From the NCBI GenBank assembly GCA_018136815.1, contig CM030932.1:4874407-4938406 (forward strand): a DNA stretch of 64,000 nt. Direction: 5' to 3'. Shown piece after piece: positions 62,072 to 64,000 of the stretch (the first letter of the stretch is position 1; every line of letters starts with the position of its first letter). The notes beneath the pieces are model-generated. The model saw nothing but the letters and a program-made list of their open reading frames with translations. It ran no database searches and was not told where the DNA came from. This DNA comes from Isochrysis galbana. Its lineage: Eukaryota; Haptophyta; Isochrysidales; Isochrysidaceae. Made by a program: the position numbers and the translations under genes.

Positions 62072-62196
62072 TCACTCATTTTAACCACTATTTCCCACCT
62101 CCCTTGGGTGTCCAAGGATTCCTTAGGGTCCCCCCCTACCTGCCCCGCCAACTCCCTCCCCCCTCCGAACGACCCCCTCCCGCCCCACGAAGGGCA

Positions 62197-62708
62197 ATGG
62201 CGTCGGTGAGGGACCCCCCTCCCTTCCCCCGCGCGTGGCGGGCTATTTTGGGAGATTGGGGCGGGCGCTCACGGGAGGGAATCAGAGTGGTGAATGTGGG
62301 GCGCATCACTATTAGAAACGCGGAGCTTCCGCGACGTCCGATCGCCCGCGATCGGCCGAAGAATGGCCTGGAGGTGGTGGCCATGCAGAGCCCAGAGCTC
62401 TCGCGAGCAGGGTGGGGGGTGACTAGTAGGTCGCACGCTGGTTCTTGAGGGTCGCACACACTCGTACTAACCCGTCCTGGCCCCTCGCACCGCAGGAATG
62501 CCTCGATTCGATCCGGCCCGACGCCCAGGGCCACGGCCCGATTGACGTCGAGAAGCGCTCGCTTGGACGCCTGGAGGTGCAGCTCCTCATGTGGCCGTGC
62601 GGCGCGACGGGCTGGTCGCGACCGGCCCGTTCAGGGCCTGCTTGTAACCCTCAAAGCCTCCTGGCCCGGCCCCACGCGTTCGCGCCCACCGTTGATCCGA
62701 AATTTTGA
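62197..62708 (+). CDS. Possible two-exon gene of unknown function
   Basis: Frame from ATG 62197 with 'IRVVNVGRITIRNAELPRRP', then a possible donor near 62410 and acceptor 'ctcgcaccgcag' at 62495 leading to 'ECLDSIRPDAQGHGPIDVEK' and 'SLGRLEVQLLMWPCGATGW', stop near 62706. The second part has good codon bias, but I recognise no domain, and the splice is a guess. Confidence 0.3.
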
Positions 62709-62849
62709 GAGCTAGTGTGTGGCGTGTTCACCTCTCACCTCCGCCTTCACCGCAAAGGCGTGCGCCGTGGCCGCTAGGTACATGGATTTGGCTCCTGGGG
62801 CGGAACCATTTCATGTGATGAGATTTAGATCGCCCTAAGCAAGCTGAGG

Positions 62850-64000
62850 GGCAAGAGAGCGCCAGCGGCAAGCGCAGTCGCGTGCGAAAGTTGGGCACTC
62901 TGGCCCATTCGGCCCCCTTGGTCTTGTTGTCGATGTTGCGCAGGGCCAACTTCGACGCGATGTGTGCGGCCGGCGGCGGCGATTGGCGTGGCTGCTAGGG
63001 CGGCATCTTTGCAAGTAATGCCTGTTGTGTCATTCTATCTTAGTGGATGGCCGAGAAGGCGCCGACAGCGCGCCCGGTCGCGGTCGAAAGTCGGGCACTC
63101 GGCCCGTTCGGCCCGGTGACGTTGGCGTGGTCGTCGGCGCCACACACGGCCGACTATGGCGCGATGCGCGCGGGCGGGGGCGGCGATTGGTGTTGCTGCT
63201 AGGGCGGCATATTCGGATATGGTGTCTGATGAGCCAATCTATCCCAGTGCAAGACCGAGAAAGCGCCGGCAGCGCGCCCGGTCGCGGTCGAAAGTCGGGC
63301 ACTCGGCCCGTTTGGCCAGGTAACGTTGGCATAGTTATCGGCGCCACGCACCGCCGACTATGATGCAATGCGCGCGGGCGGCAGGGGCGATTGGCGTGGC
63401 TGCTAGGGCGGCATATTCGGATATGGTGTCTGGTACCCAGATGGGACAATAGGCTTCTAATAGGTTCTATTAAGAGGTCAAGAGGCCTACCAGACCTGTT
63501 ACCTGTTAATAGGTAATAGGTAAAAAAAGACCTTTCAATATTTTCGCCTCGCGCGTGGCTATAGGCCTATACTATAGGTACCGCTATCGTAGCCACGCCC
63601 AAATCATCCCAGATCCCTTCCTCTCCCTAGTAACTTAGCTCAGAAGTCAGAAGCCAATCATATTCATAATGTACATCACATACTGATACATCTATAATAT
63701 TAGTAAAATGAGTTTTCTTTTGACCTGTTACGGACCTATTGCGACCTGTTAAGAGGTCCTCTTAATAGGAAGAGGCCCCCGAAACCTGTTGACCTTGTAC
63801 CTGTTGTCCCATCCGGGGTCTGGTAAGCCAATCTATCCCAGTGCAAGACCGAGAAAGCGCCGGCAGCGCGCCCGGTCGCGGTCGAAAGTCAGGCACTCGG
63901 CCCGTTTGGCCAGGTAACGTTGGCGTAGTTTTCGGCGCCACGCACCGCCGACTATGATGCAATGCGCGCGGGCGGCGGGGGCGATTGGCGTGGCTGCTAG
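62850..64000 (+). repeat. About 200-bp tandem repeat array, interrupted by a MITE
   Basis: Four units with 'gcgcccggtcgcggtcgaaa' near 63079, 63279 and 63869, and a diverged first unit near 62870. The spacing of the intact units is 200 bases. Units 3 and 4 are separated by the insertion 63436-63817. Each unit has 'ggcgattggcgtggctgcta' near its end. The array runs off the right edge. Confidence 0.88.
63436..63817. mobile_element. MITE with 8-bp TSD (hAT-like)
   Basis: Flanked by GTCTGGTA at 63428-63435 and 63818-63825. Terminal inverted repeats CCCAGATGGGACAATAGG and the complement of CCCGGATGGGACAACAGG. The 382-bp body is AT-richer than the array it sits in and encodes nothing. A truncated relative is at 10900-11064. 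Confidence 0.9.

Noticed and set aside
1..64000. tRNA or rRNA genes
   Set aside because: No clover-leaf with B-box (GGTTCGAATCC-like) or rRNA core sequence was recognised, though weakly conserved tRNAs could be missed by eye.

Overview
This window is nuclear DNA from a photosynthetic eukaryote, most likely a unicellular alga with a red-lineage secondary plastid (a haptophyte or a stramenopile such as a pelagophyte are the first candidates; the sequence alone does not settle which). The evidence is spliced genes with short GT-AG introns (donors GTGAGT, GTGCGC, GTGTGC; acceptors usually CAG|G), long gene-poor stretches, GC-rich exons, GA/CT-rich promoter tracts, a nuclear SecA, and two small proteins with signal/transit-like N-termini that look plastid-targeted. 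There are no operons or bacterial signals.

Recognisable host genes: a fused NAD-dependent epimerase/SDR plus homoserine O-acetyltransferase-like gene that runs off the left edge (1-2059, minus); an uncharacterised Cys-rich single-exon protein (7444-8706, minus); an RNase P Rpr2/Rpp21-type protein (13490-14062, minus); a DUF4079-type plastid membrane protein (22952-23945, minus) divergent from an amidohydrolase-2 family lactonase-like enzyme (24894-25871, plus); two tiny membrane proteins (27494-27658 plus; 30561-30995 minus); a five-exon SecA translocase (32054-35731, minus); a Cys-rich zinc-finger-like protein (41119-41553, plus); a seven-exon glyoxalase II (43870-45647, minus); a coiled-coil/Ser-rich protein (46314-48738, plus); a two-exon short-chain dehydrogenase (53239-54106, plus); and a four-exon DnaJ type-I-like co-chaperone ending in a CAAX box (58623-60724, minus). 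For most of these I rebuilt the exon structure, and the exon lengths and phases close exactly.

Most of the rest is mobile DNA. A complete Ty1/copia-type element (14753-20420) has 5-bp target duplications but TATC...GATA termini. A 1.1-kb LTR element with no coding capacity (48739-49849) has the same termini and the same primer-binding site, and sits exactly at the stop codon of the coiled-coil gene. A non-LTR (LINE-type) family is present as several broken copies (about 36977-39862, 42305-43060, 55758-56621). A hAT-like element (50841-52503) and an 8-bp-TSD MITE (63436-63817) are bounded by clean inverted repeats.

The strongest candidate for something undescribed is a dispersed family of elements that begin with a palindrome of the type AACTAAGTTTATACTTAGTT or CCTACTTTTATAAGTGG, followed by an ordered string of GC-rich hairpins. 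They share an internal body, end in T-runs or AT-rich tails, and are flanked by 16-17 bp target duplications. At least thirteen palindrome-led copies or fragments lie in this window, one of them fused to a LINE 3' end, which suggests one retrotransposition machinery moving modular, highly structured RNAs.
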